The notes under the pieces: generated by a model
The model's input: only the letters and a program-made list of their open reading frames with translations
Told to the model about the DNA's origin: nothing
The model's database searches: none
Source: Marisediminitalea oceani
GTDB lineage: Bacteria; Pseudomonadota; Gammaproteobacteria; Enterobacterales; Alteromonadaceae
Direction: 5' to 3'
Assembly: GCF_003731635.1 (NCBI RefSeq)
Contig: NZ_RCUA01000014.1
Coordinates: 15,985-79,984, forward strand
DNA length: 64,000 nt
Made by a program: the position numbers and the translations under genes
Shown here: in pieces, positions 51,141 to 60,371 of the stretch
Layout of the letters: every line of letters begins with the position of its first letter
Numbering within the stretch: the first letter of the stretch is position 1

Positions 51141-52826
51141 ATGGCAGATAATGTCTATGATGCAATCGTAGTTGGTTCAGGGATCAGCGGCGGTTGGGCA
51201 GCTAAAGAGCTGGCCGAAAAAGGGCTTAAGGTCCTGATGCTGGAACGTGGCCGTAATATTGAGCATATCAAGGATTACGTAAACGCTCACAATGAAGCGT
51301 GGAATTACCCGCACCGGGATCTGGCTACCCAGGAAATGAAAGAGCTGGAGCCGGTGATCAAGCGTGACTACCCGCTGAATGAATCCACTTATGGCATGTG
51401 GGAAAGTCACCAGACGTCACCTTATGTCGAGAAAAAACGTTTCGACTGGTATCGTGGCTACCACGTGGGCGGGCGCTCGCTGTTATGGGGCCGTCAAAGC
51501 TATCGTCTGAATGAAGAAGACTTCATGGCCAATGCCAAAGAAGGTGTTGGTGTAGACTGGCCAATCCGTTATAACGATTTAGCGCCCTGGTATGATTATG
51601 TAGAACGTTTTGCCGGCATCAGCGGTAACCGCGATGGCCTGGACGTACTGCCTGATGGCCAGTACCAGCCGCCAATGCCACTCAACGTGGTAGAAAAAGA
51701 CCTCGCCAAGCGTTTGCAGAAGGCCTTTAAAGGCACTCGCCATATTATCAATGGCCGCAGTGCGAACATGACTGAGCCAAAGCCTGAACAAAACCGGGTG
51801 AACTGTCAGTACCGTAACAAGTGCTGGCTGGGGTGTCCGTTTGGTGGCTACTTCTCTACACAGTCGTCAACACTGCCGGTAGCGATGGCCACCGGAAATC
51901 TGACCGTGCGTCCTTTCTCTATCGTCACCCGCGTGCTGTACGACAAAGACAAAAAACGTGCAACCGGTGTTGAAATCCTTGATTCGGAAAATAATCAGAC
52001 TTACGAATTTAAGAGCAAGATTGTCTTCCTTAATGCATCAGCGCTTAACTCGGTATGGATGCTGATGAACTCAGCCACCGATGTTTGGGATGGCGGCCTG
52101 GGCAGCAGCAGCGGTGAGCTGGGCCATAACATCATGGATCACCACTTCCGCGTAGGCGCATCAGCCGACATCGAAGGTTTTGAAGATAAATACTATTACG
52201 GACGCCGTCCGTCTGGCTTTTACATCCCGCGCTTTCGTAACTGGGGTGATGATAAGCGTGACTATCTGCGTGGCTTTGGTTATCAGGGCTCTGCAAGTCG
52301 TCAGGGCTGGAACCGCAACGTGGCCGAAATGGGCATTGGTGCCGATCTGAAAAATATCCTGAGTGAGCCGGGTAGCTGGTCCATTGGTATGACGGCCTTT
52401 GGCGAAATGCTGCCGAATCACGACAACAAGGTATATCTCAACAAAGCACAAAAAGACAAGTGGGGCTTACCAGTGCTGGAGATGGACGTTGAGATCAAAG
52501 AAAACGAATTTGCCATGCGTAAAGATATGATGAATGACGCAGTGGAAATGTTCGAAAAAATGGGTCTTAAGAATGTTCAGGGTTACGACGCGGATTACGC
52601 GCCGGGCATGGGTATTCATGAAATGGGCGGTGCACGCATGGGCCGCGATCCTAAGTCTTCAGTGCTTAACGCACACAACCAGGTATGGGATGCGCCCAAC
52701 GTATTTGTTACCGATGGTGCGGCGATGACTTCGGCTTCTTGTGTTAACCCATCGTTGACTTACATGGCATTAACTGCACGGGCTGCTAACTTTGCTGTTG
52801 AAGAACTGAAAAAGGGGAACATCTAA
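51141..52826 (+). CDS. GMC oxidoreductase, flavin subunit of a glucoside 3-dehydrogenase-type enzyme
   Basis: A 561-residue FAD enzyme. The FAD site is AIVVGSGISGGWAAKELAEK, then LMLERGRNIE; the GMC C-terminal site has GMGIHEMGGARMGRDP and SASCVNPSLTYMALTARAAN with the catalytic His/Asn pair. Cys222, Cys228 and Cys232 form Cys-x5-Cys-x3-Cys (CQYRNKCWLGC), the spacing of the [3Fe-4S] site in FAD-glucose dehydrogenases. No signal peptide: it should travel with the Tat-signalled small subunit encoded two bases after its stop. Likely oxidises a glycoside hydroxyl, commonly C3. Confidence 0.9.
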   Translation: MADNVYDAIVVGSGISGGWAAKELAEKGLKVLMLERGRNIEHIKDYVNAHNEAWNYPHRDLATQEMKELEPVIKRDYPLNESTYGMWESHQTSPYVEKKRFDWYRGYHVGGRSLLWGRQSYRLNEEDFMANAKEGVGVDWPIRYNDLAPWYDYVERFAGISGNRDGLDVLPDGQYQPPMPLNVVEKDLAKRLQKAFKGTRHIINGRSANMTEPKPEQNRVNCQYRNKCWLGCPFGGYFSTQSSTLPVAMATGNLTVRPFSIVTRVLYDKDKKRATGVEILDSENNQTYEFKSKIVFLNASALNSVWMLMNSATDVWDGGLGSSSGELGHNIMDHHFRVGASADIEGFEDKYYYGRRPSGFYIPRFRNWGDDKRDYLRGFGYQGSASRQGWNRNVAEMGIGADLKNILSEPGSWSIGMTAFGEMLPNHDNKVYLNKAQKDKWGLPVLEMDVEIKENEFAMRKDMMNDAVEMFEKMGLKNVQGYDADYAPGMGIHEMGGARMGRDPKSSVLNAHNQVWDAPNVFVTDGAAMTSASCVNPSLTYMALTARAANFAVEELKKGNI

Positions 52827-52827
52827 G

Positions 52828-53445
52828 ATGGATAGACGCGACCTTCTTAAAATGATTGCGGCCTCAACCGGCGCTGCCTTTGTAGGCAGTAATGCTATGG
52901 CCTGGGGTTTAAAGGTGCCAGCTACAGACCCGTCTAAGGTGGGCCTCAGTAAGGACGATATCAGCCTTATGAGCGAAGTGGCTGAAACCATTATGCCACG
53001 CACGGACACACCGGGAGCTAAAGATGCCCAGTGTGCACAAATGATGGCGGTACTGGTAGCAGACTGTTACACGCCCGTTCAGCAACAGGCGTTTAAAGAT
53101 GGCCTGCGTAAGCTCAACCTGGCCAGTGACGAACGCTTCGATACGCCGTTCCTAGTCTTAAGCAATGCACAGCGTTTTGAGTTGCTGACCGAGCTCGATG
53201 CCGAAGCAAGGAAATACAATGCCGAGCGTAACCTGTGGGGCGCAGTTAATCAGCGGCCTAACAGCCGTGATGCCGATGATACCGATCCGTTACCGCATTA
53301 CTTCACGATGTTTAAGCAGCTAACCCTGTTTACTTTCTTTACGTCAGAAGTAGGCGCTACCAAGGTACTGCGTTACGTGGGTATTCCTGGCAAGTTTGAT
53401 GGCGATCTGCCCTATGAGAAGGGCGACAGAGCCTGGGCGACCTGA
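52828..53445 (+). CDS. Gluconate 2-dehydrogenase subunit 3-like small subunit (Tat signal)
   Basis: A 205-residue protein of the Gluconate_2-dh3 family (PF13618). N-terminus MDRRDLLKMIAASTGAAFVG is a Tat signal peptide. The body (AETIMPRTDTPGAKDAQ, then FFTSEVGATKVLRYVGIPGK) is the family pattern. Such subunits escort the flavin subunit through the Tat system and stabilise it. One base separates its start from the stop of the GMC gene. It supports a periplasmic location for the dehydrogenase. Confidence 0.9.
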   Translation: MDRRDLLKMIAASTGAAFVGSNAMAWGLKVPATDPSKVGLSKDDISLMSEVAETIMPRTDTPGAKDAQCAQMMAVLVADCYTPVQQQAFKDGLRKLNLASDERFDTPFLVLSNAQRFELLTELDAEARKYNAERNLWGAVNQRPNSRDADDTDPLPHYFTMFKQLTLFTFFTSEVGATKVLRYVGIPGKFDGDLPYEKGDRAWAT

Positions 53446-53487
53446 TTTCAGGTCGTTGATGAATTGCCAATTAAGAGGACACAATTT

Positions 53488-54246
53488 ATGCGTAACAATC
53501 ATTTAGCAACAGTCGCCGGCCTGGCGCTGTTAACGCCTGCATTGGCGGCTTGTGCTGCCCCGCAGGAAAATCTTGAGCCCTGGCAACAGGCACAAAAAAC
53601 CGAAGTCTGGGAACCTGTACCAGAAGCAGTAGAAACGCCGGTTGGCAAAGCGCCGTCTGATGCGGTTGTACTGTTTGACGGTACCGATCTGTCGGCCTGG
53701 GAATCAGTGAAAGGCGGTGAAGCGAACTGGACTCTCGGTGGTGACACGGTCACTGTGAAACCTGGCACGGGTAACATCCGTACCAAGCAATCTTTCTGTG
53801 ATGTACAGTTGCACGTTGAATGGCGAGCACCACAGCCAGAAGAAGATATGGACGGGCAGAAACGCAACAACAGTGGCGTATTCTTCCAGGAACGCTATGA
53901 GATTCAGGTGCTCGATTCTTACCAGAATAAAACCTATCCCAACGGCCAGGCTGCATCGGTCTATAAGCAAACCATTCCACTGGTGAATGCCACCCGCCCA
54001 CCAGGTGAATGGCAGGAGTACGACATTATCTTTACCGCGCCCAGATTCGACGGTGAAGCTCTGGAATCGCCCGGCTATGTAACGGTTATCCATAATGGTG
54101 TCGTGGTACAAAACCATGTGGAAATCCAGGGCACGACAGAATGGATTGGTGCGCCGAAGTATAAAGCCCACGGCTGCGCGCCTATCCAGTTGCAGGATCA
54201 CGACAATCTGGTGAGCTTCAGGAATATCTGGCTCCGCGAACTCTAA
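53488..54246 (+). CDS. DUF1080 lipoprotein, 3-keto-disaccharide hydrolase family
   Basis: A 252-residue lipoprotein: signal peptide ending in LAAC (lipobox Cys), then a DUF1080 domain (PF06439, now named 3-keto-disaccharide hydrolase). Family pattern: APSDAVVLFDGTDLSAWESV, FCDVQLHVEWRAP, NNSGVFFQERYEIQVLDSYQ, KQTIPLVNATRPPGEWQEYD and GAPKYKAHGCAPIQLQDHD. It would cleave the oxidised glycosidic bond on the periplasmic side. AAGAGG precedes ATG 53488. Last gene before the terminator. Confidence 0.9.
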   Translation: MRNNHLATVAGLALLTPALAACAAPQENLEPWQQAQKTEVWEPVPEAVETPVGKAPSDAVVLFDGTDLSAWESVKGGEANWTLGGDTVTVKPGTGNIRTKQSFCDVQLHVEWRAPQPEEDMDGQKRNNSGVFFQERYEIQVLDSYQNKTYPNGQAASVYKQTIPLVNATRPPGEWQEYDIIFTAPRFDGEALESPGYVTVIHNGVVVQNHVEIQGTTEWIGAPKYKAHGCAPIQLQDHDNLVSFRNIWLREL

Positions 54247-54270
54247 GCTGTCAAACTAGCTGCAAATAAT

Positions 54271-54297
54271 ATACCCGGCTTTGCCGGGTATTTTTTT
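54271..54297 (+). terminator. Rho-independent terminator of the sugar operon
   Basis: ATACCCGGC (54271-54279) pairs with GCCGGGTAT (54283-54291) and is followed by a run of T's up to 54297. Confidence 0.9.
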
Positions 54298-54320
54298 GCG
54301 GTAAATTTGGGGAACAGATT

Positions 54321-55197
54321 ATGATTGGCGAATTTGCCGCGCTGGCTGCGGCGCTCTGCTGGGCGGTGTCTGCCCGTTTATTCAGGGTACTGGGCAGTGC
54401 TTTTTCACCACTGGCGCTAAATTTCTGGAAAGGACTGCTGTCTGCCGGATTGCTCCTGGCTGTGTCAGTGGTGTTGTTTCCTCCCATAGAAGCTCCGGGC
54501 GCAGTTTGGGGCTGGTTGTTGCTTAGTGGCGTTATTGGTATCGGCCTGGGCGATACTTTTTTCTTTCAGGCGCTTAGTAAAATCGGTGACGCCCAGTCTA
54601 TTTTGATTGCTGAAACACTGGCACCGGTATTAACCGCCTTACTGGCCATGGCATGGATTGGTGAGTGGTTAAGCTGGCAGCAGTGGCTGGCGGTGGCGCT
54701 GGTAATCATCTCGGTGGACGTGATTGTAAGAATCCACAAGCCCGCGGCGTTAACCTTATTTTAGCCAACCGGTTATGTTTATGCTGCGCTGGCAGCGCTT
54801 TGTCAGGCGGTCGGGGCTGTTATTAGCCGCGATGTGCTGACTTCCTTTTGAGATTGGTGCCTTTAATGCCAGCCTTATCCGGCTTCTGGGCGGCCTGCTG
54901 ATTATTTGTTTGCTGATGGTGCTTACCAGACAGCGCTGGTTGCCTACAACCACTGATAAGGGCAAAACCTGGCGACTGTTTACGCTCGCAGTGTTTATCG
55001 GCACCTTTATGGCGCTGACCTTACAAATGCTGGCGTTCAGTTATACCAAAGCGACCGTCGCACAAACCCTGCTGGCAGCCAGTGTGTTGCTTTCTCTGGG
55101 CATTGGCTGGTGGCTGGGCGACAGAGTAAGTCGTAATGTCTCTGTCTGGTCCGCGCTGGCGGTTGCCGGGATTGCCATGTTGGTGTGGCTGGAGTAA
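54321..55197 (+). pseudogene. Broken EamA-family (DMT) transporter
   Basis: Two pieces of one drug/metabolite transporter of about 290 residues. The first (54321-54764) has five hydrophobic segments (EFAALAAALCWAVSARLF, then WGWLLLSGVIGIGLGDTFFF) and ends at an in-frame TAG (54762-54764). The same frame then reads on as PTGYVYAALAALCQAVGAVI, up to a second stop caused by one extra base in the T run 54846-54849. The rest (from about 54850) continues in the shifted frame as EIGAFNASLIRLLGG and reaches 55197. Both lesions are read directly. A sequencing error could explain the T run but not also the TAG. Confidence 0.85.
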
Positions 55198-55230
55198 CTT
55201 ACTCTTATTACTGATAGGCCAGAGTACATC

Positions 55231-55896
55231 ATGTTTGACGTTATCAATGTTATCCCGTTTATCTTTGCCTGCCTGCTATTAAACATTCTGCCCGGGCCGG
55301 ATTCGTTATACATCATTGCCCGCAGTGCTACTCAGGGCGCTCGCGCCGGGGTAGTAGCCTTACTTGGCATTATGTCGGGTGTCAGCGTACATATTGTGGC
55401 AGCAGCGCTGGGACTCAGTGCTTTGCTGGCCACTTCCGCCTGGGCATTTACGGTTATTAAGGTAGCCGGGTGCGCTTACCTGTTATACCTCGGCTTTTCT
55501 ATGCTAATGGCAAAACGGCCACAGCAGGGCAGCACTGAGACAGAGGGAGAGCTACAGGCAGAACAAGAAGTGGAGTTACCTCGCACCGCCAGTTTGCAGC
55601 GAATTTTTGCCGGTGGCTTTTTAACGAATGTATTAAACCCCAAGGTTGCGCTGTTCTTTCTGGCTTTCGTACCACAATTTATACCGGCCGAAGTTGCTGA
55701 TAAAACCACAATGTTCCTGGCCCTTGGCGGCATATTTACGCTGACCGGGACGTCCTGGTGTTTGCTATTGGTTATCGGTACCGTATGGCTCCGTAAGCGC
55801 CTGTTCGGTGTTGGCCGCTTAAGCTTCTGGTTAAATAAGGCGGCTGGCGGTCTGTTTGTGTATTTTGCCGTGAAACTGGGACTAGCCAGTGCCTGA
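55231..55896 (+). CDS. LysE-family amino acid exporter
   Basis: A 221-residue inner-membrane exporter of the LysE/RhtB family with six hydrophobic segments. Family marks: NILPGPDSLYIIARSATQGA near the start, GIMSGVSVHIVAAALGLSAL, and the FAGGFLTNVLNPKVALFFLA segment. It probably exports an amino acid or analogue. It lies 34 bases after the broken EamA gene on the same strand. Confidence 0.9.
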   Translation: MFDVINVIPFIFACLLLNILPGPDSLYIIARSATQGARAGVVALLGIMSGVSVHIVAAALGLSALLATSAWAFTVIKVAGCAYLLYLGFSMLMAKRPQQGSTETEGELQAEQEVELPRTASLQRIFAGGFLTNVLNPKVALFFLAFVPQFIPAEVADKTTMFLALGGIFTLTGTSWCLLLVIGTVWLRKRLFGVGRLSFWLNKAAGGLFVYFAVKLGLASA

Positions 55897-56052
55897 TGGC
55901 GCTGGTTAATTATACAGTTCTGGTTGATCAAAAATGCTGCCGGCGCTATGCTCTGGCTAAATAATATACAATCAATATAGCTAAATTATAACGTTTGATG
56001 GTTACTGCAGTTCGCTAGCGATTGGGTGTAACGTTATATAAGCCGGACGCTT

Positions 56053-59000
56053 ATGACGCCATTCAAACGCAACCTTTCCAAGCTTCTGTTTATAGCGCTG
56101 GTGCTGGCCCTGGGCACAATCATTTCAGGCGTTATTTATTATTTTAAAATGGATAGCAACGAGGATACCCTCAACACGTTGCTATTTCGCGAACTCAAGC
56201 AGATAGAAGGCACGCTACACCGCAGTTTCGACAAGGTGAAAGTCACGTCTCAGTATATTCTTGCCGATGACAATGACCAGCAACAGTGTGCTGTTAACCA
56301 GGATGTGTTGAAAACCGCCATCGAAAAACTCTCGGTGTCAGACGACCTGGCCGCCATTCGGGTGGAGGAAAAAGCCACGATTCCCTCACCGCCGTCATCT
56401 TCCTATACGCTTTTGTTTGAGCCTTTCGACCAGGCAAATTTTATTAGTTATAAAGCCTGTGAAGCCCCGGATAATAAGAGCGCTTATTTTAAACTTCATT
56501 TGTCGGGTAAAGTCAGTGATTCTCTGGGCCAGCGGGTCGCCCGCTTCCAGACAGTTGCTCTGGTTGATGAACATGGCAAGGTGCTATCAGTGGTGAATCA
56601 TGCATCGCAGTTAAGTGATGAAACCGAGCTGCTGATCAAGCGCATTACCCATTTACATCCACCCGTACAGTCATCTACAGCCGAGGCTGCCCCGCCCACT
56701 ACCGTGATTGAGGGAACAAATTTTATCGATACTCAGGTGAGCGATATCGACTTCAGAGTGTACGTGCACCCGGTAATGGAAACCGCCTTAACAGCAGCAG
56801 GGCAGGAGCTGTATCTGGTTGGGGTGATAGAAAAAAGCGCCATCAACCAACAAAAACTGAAGCTGTCTCCCACGCTGCTCATGTGGCTGATTTTAGGCCT
56901 GCTGTTTTTAATTGCCATTACTCCGCTGATTAAACTGCGCTATATCAGTACCACTCATGCCATCGCCAGAGGCGACAAAAGCCAGATAATGCTCGGAATG
57001 ACCATAGCCATTGGGATTGTCACCATCGGTTTAATTCAGGAGTTGTTTTTTAATTATTTTGAAGAGGTAAAAGCTCAGCAGCTGCATTTGATGCATCGCG
57101 AAATCAGCCATGACTTTGTGGAAGAAGTGAGCACTGTGCTCGACATTGTGGAACAGGCGACTGATGAAAAGTGTAAACGTCATCGCTCCGCCAGTGGCGA
57201 GACTGACGTGTATGACAATCAAATATGTGAGGGAACCCTGACTGCTGAGAGTCATCTCTCACCAGGCGCACTGGCGCACAAGCGAATTGTTGAAACGGTG
57301 GCGGTAATCGATGCAACTGGCACGGTGAGTACCGATTATCCAGTGCTGTATAGCTCGGAGCATCTGGTTTTCGAGCAAACCATCAACCTGGCCAGGCGAA
57401 ACTATGTGAAAGCCGGTTTGGCTGGTCAGTTCTGGCAGTTGTCCCACTCAGAGGATGGCAGGATGTCGCAGTTTTTTATCCAGAGGGTGTTTAATATTGA
57501 AGATGGCCGTAAAAATGCCATGTTGTCGATCCCGTTTGCAGCAGGTAGGTTTGATGATGAACCGGCGCCTTATAGTGTAGAAGCGTACAGCCAGTTCCGG
57601 CTGGCCCAGACTTTCTCTAGTTACCAGAAAAAAGGTTTCCAGAAGCCACTCCAGCAAAGTGCTAATGCTGAGCCAAAGTTAATTATAGCCGGCACCCGGT
57701 TGGGTAGTCTGGTTGATCGGGTTATGCCTAATAACTTTGGCTTTGCAGTGATAGATGAAGACGGCAACGTGTTGTTTCACAGTGATGACTCACTCAGCCT
57801 GATTGAAAACTTCTTCACCGAAACCAACCGTAACCCGGAGCTGTTAGTCGCCTCTGAGCACAATCAGTTGCTTTCACCTACGTTAATAGAGCTGGACTAT
57901 AAAGGCAGCCCGCATACGGTGCTTATTGGCCCGATGAAAGCTAATGGCTCCGGCGCAGCAGCGGTGAACAGCGTGCCCTGGCGACTGGCTGTGTTTTTTA
58001 ACCCGGAAGCATTGCAAACCAATAACATGATCCTGGTTTTTCTGGCGGTCCTGCTATTTATGCTGGTAGTGATCCCGGCATTTATTGTACTGCGTTATGG
58101 CATATTGCAACGTTTCTGGCAGGAAGTGGGCTACTTCGATACTGCACATGTCACGCGTTATAAAACCTATGCGCTTATTTTGTTTGCTACCGGGCTTGGC
58201 ATTCAGTATCAGACCGGAGTGATTCTGCCGTTTACCAGTCGTATGGTGATGTGGGCCGGCTGTTGCGCACTCATTGGTGTGTTTCTGGCGAACAGGTTTC
58301 GGGTAAATGCGGCTCACTATAGTTTGTGGAAACGCCCGATTACCGGCTTTGTGCTGATTACCGCGTTGTTATTCATGATTGATGTCATTAATCAGTCGGG
58401 AGTACAGCGCGAACTGCTTGCGGTGAATCAGTTATTTGCGGTGACAGGGTTAGTCATCATTGCCGCTGCGGTAGAAGCGTTTCGAATATGGGGCAGGCAA
58501 CCGATAGCGGACCGACATCCGCGTAATAGCAAGCCAGCAGAGCAGCGCCGTTATACGTCAGGTTACGTATGGTATCTGAGTGGTTTATTTTATCTGGCCG
58601 CCGTAGTGCCATCATCGTTAGTTGCCTTTACGGCCCATGACTATTTACTGCAACGTCAGGCGAGTTTTGAAGCCAGTCATATCAGGCAGAGCATGCTGAC
58701 CAACCAGTTTGGTTATGAGGATTATCTGAGTTTCTTAAACGCCCGGCCCTGCGCCCCATCAGACACCTCGTTTCCCTGTGCTATGGCAGCCGGATATCGG
58801 TTACCGGAGTTAACCAGTAGTTTTTATCCTGATGCCATACAAACCTCTTCCACCGCCAATTGTGATTTACTGTGTAACAAATGGGTGTTGATAAACCGTT
58901 CTCCTGACAGTGCACCCGCAAGACCGGATAGTTTCTTTAATCAGATGTTCAGTATTACGCCGAGCCAGACCGAGTTTGTCAGCCATTTAACCTTTGCGGC

Positions 59001-60369
59001 GAAACAAGATCTTACCGGTACCAGCGCAGCGATGCATGGTAACGATTTAGGCTATCGCGCCGATCTGCTTATGCTGGCTGCTGTCAGAGAGGGGAGTGGG
59101 CCGTTAATAGCGCTCATCATGTTCTTAGGTTTGCCCTTTGGGATTTATCTGGCGGTGAGGCAACTACTCGTCCAGCGTCTGATGGGAGAGCATTTACAGG
59201 ATCAGTACCGGGTGCAGCCGGACTGCTCTGAGCTAACAGGCACTACAGCGTGTTTCCCGGATATTGTTGGAGGGGAAACGCAACCAAAAGGCCAGTCGTA
59301 TCTGATTCTGAATGCGACGCGGCTTCAGGCTGAAAAAGCCCTCAACCAACAAACTGACAACCTGTTTCAGAACCGGGTATTCCGTCTGCCTGAATGCCTG
59401 AGAGGTAGTGATGGCGGAGATTATTTACTGGCTGAAGTTGAGCAGGCCGTAAACAGCGTATCACCCCGGCAGCTGGTAGTGGCCATATCAGCGATAGAGC
59501 AGGTCAGTGGCGACGATGCCTTACGCCAGCAGGCGTTGGTTTTTTTGTATGCGCTGCATAATCAAACAGGCGTAACTCTGTTGATAGTATCGGAAACTGC
59601 GCCTCTTTATCGTTTACTAAATCCTGGCGCGTATGAAAATGAAGAGTCTGCTAATACCCTTTCAAGCGATGAAAAAAGTGGCTGGAGTAAGCTGTTTTCA
59701 GAAATGACCAAGCGCTATGCCTGGTCTCCCGTCCAAAAGCAGCGCCTGAGTAACCCTTTTGATGTGAATTTACTTATTACGTCTGAATGTCAGGCCTGGC
59801 CGGAAATTCATCATTTAGCTACTGCGCTGGAGCAGCAAACCACCTGCTTTAAAGAGATGGCGGGCGATGACAGCAACGAGGCGCAGAGAGGCGATTACTG
59901 GGTGCCAGAACAGGTAATCGAGTTTATGCTGGAACATGCCGGCGCTCTTTACCGGCGCAAGTGGGAAGAGTGTACCCGCCAGGAAAAGCTTATCTTATGG
60001 AAGCTGGCGAATGGTGCCAGTATTAACCCCGCCAATGCCGTAATTATTGAGCGGCTGGTGCGGCGGGGATACCTGTTTCGTGATAAAGGCTGGCACATTG
60101 TTAACGAAAGTTTCCGGCAATTTATACTAACAGCCGAGAATGAAGCGGTTATTGGCCATTGGCTCGATAACGCAAATAGTGGCGCCTGGAGCGTATTACG
60201 CATCCCCGTCTTTGCATTGTTGCTGGTATTGCTGGTGATCTTTGTTTATTCCAGCGGCAGCTCCCTGAATACACTATTAAGCGTGGCAACTGCCGCTCTG
60301 GGCCTCATCCCTTTATTGCTGAAAAACCTCTCTTTACTCAAAGGCGGAGTCACTACAGACCTTGAGTAA
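56053..60369 (+). CDS. Very large multi-membrane protein of unknown function (cache-like plus winged-helix-like tail)
   Basis: A 1438-residue protein I do not recognise. Hydrophobic segments at about 8-32, 276-296, 313-337, 658-686, 703-725, 735-755, 765-785, 795-820, 840-870, 1017-1045, 1384-1400 and 1406-1430 separate three large extracytoplasmic parts (about 33-275, 338-655, 870-1015) from one cytoplasmic part (about 1046-1383). The first two outside parts resemble cache-type sensor domains in pattern only. The cytoplasmic part contains LVVAISAIEQVSGDDALRQQ, shaped like the Walker-B strand of P-loop NTPases but without its acids, and then EECTRQEKLILWKLANGA, AVIIERLVRRGYLFRDKGWH and IVNESFRQFIL, which look like a winged-helix domain. 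No Walker A is seen. Monocistronic. Confidence 0.75.
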   Translation: MTPFKRNLSKLLFIALVLALGTIISGVIYYFKMDSNEDTLNTLLFRELKQIEGTLHRSFDKVKVTSQYILADDNDQQQCAVNQDVLKTAIEKLSVSDDLAAIRVEEKATIPSPPSSSYTLLFEPFDQANFISYKACEAPDNKSAYFKLHLSGKVSDSLGQRVARFQTVALVDEHGKVLSVVNHASQLSDETELLIKRITHLHPPVQSSTAEAAPPTTVIEGTNFIDTQVSDIDFRVYVHPVMETALTAAGQELYLVGVIEKSAINQQKLKLSPTLLMWLILGLLFLIAITPLIKLRYISTTHAIARGDKSQIMLGMTIAIGIVTIGLIQELFFNYFEEVKAQQLHLMHREISHDFVEEVSTVLDIVEQATDEKCKRHRSASGETDVYDNQICEGTLTAESHLSPGALAHKRIVETVAVIDATGTVSTDYPVLYSSEHLVFEQTINLARRNYVKAGLAGQFWQLSHSEDGRMSQFFIQRVFNIEDGRKNAMLSIPFAAGRFDDEPAPYSVEAYSQFRLAQTFSSYQKKGFQKPLQQSANAEPKLIIAGTRLGSLVDRVMPNNFGFAVIDEDGNVLFHSDDSLSLIENFFTETNRNPELLVASEHNQLLSPTLIELDYKGSPHTVLIGPMKANGSGAAAVNSVPWRLAVFFNPEALQTNNMILVFLAVLLFMLVVIPAFIVLRYGILQRFWQEVGYFDTAHVTRYKTYALILFATGLGIQYQTGVILPFTSRMVMWAGCCALIGVFLANRFRVNAAHYSLWKRPITGFVLITALLFMIDVINQSGVQRELLAVNQLFAVTGLVIIAAAVEAFRIWGRQPIADRHPRNSKPAEQRRYTSGYVWYLSGLFYLAAVVPSSLVAFTAHDYLLQRQASFEASHIRQSMLTNQFGYEDYLSFLNARPCAPSDTSFPCAMAAGYRLPELTSSFYPDAIQTSSTANCDLLCNKWVLINRSPDSAPARPDSFFNQMFSITPSQTEFVSHLTFAAKQDLTGTSAAMHGNDLGYRADLLMLAAVREGSGPLIALIMFLGLPFGIYLAVRQLLVQRLMGEHLQDQYRVQPDCSELTGTTACFPDIVGGETQPKGQSYLILNATRLQAEKALNQQTDNLFQNRVFRLPECLRGSDGGDYLLAEVEQAVNSVSPRQLVVAISAIEQVSGDDALRQQALVFLYALHNQTGVTLLIVSETAPLYRLLNPGAYENEESANTLSSDEKSGWSKLFSEMTKRYAWSPVQKQRLSNPFDVNLLITSECQAWPEIHHLATALEQQTTCFKEMAGDDSNEAQRGDYWVPEQVIEFMLEHAGALYRRKWEECTRQEKLILWKLANGASINPANAVIIERLVRRGYLFRDKGWHIVNESFRQFILTAENEAVIGHWLDNANSGAWSVLRIPVFALLLVLLVIFVYSSGSSLNTLLSVATAALGLIPLLLKNLSLLKGGVTTDLE

Positions 60370-60371
60370 GG

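Noticed and set aside
59400-59700. Active AAA+/STAND ATPase in the 1438-residue protein
   Set aside because: No Walker A (GxxxxGK) is present and the Walker-B-like strand lacks acidic residues, so ATPase activity is not claimed.
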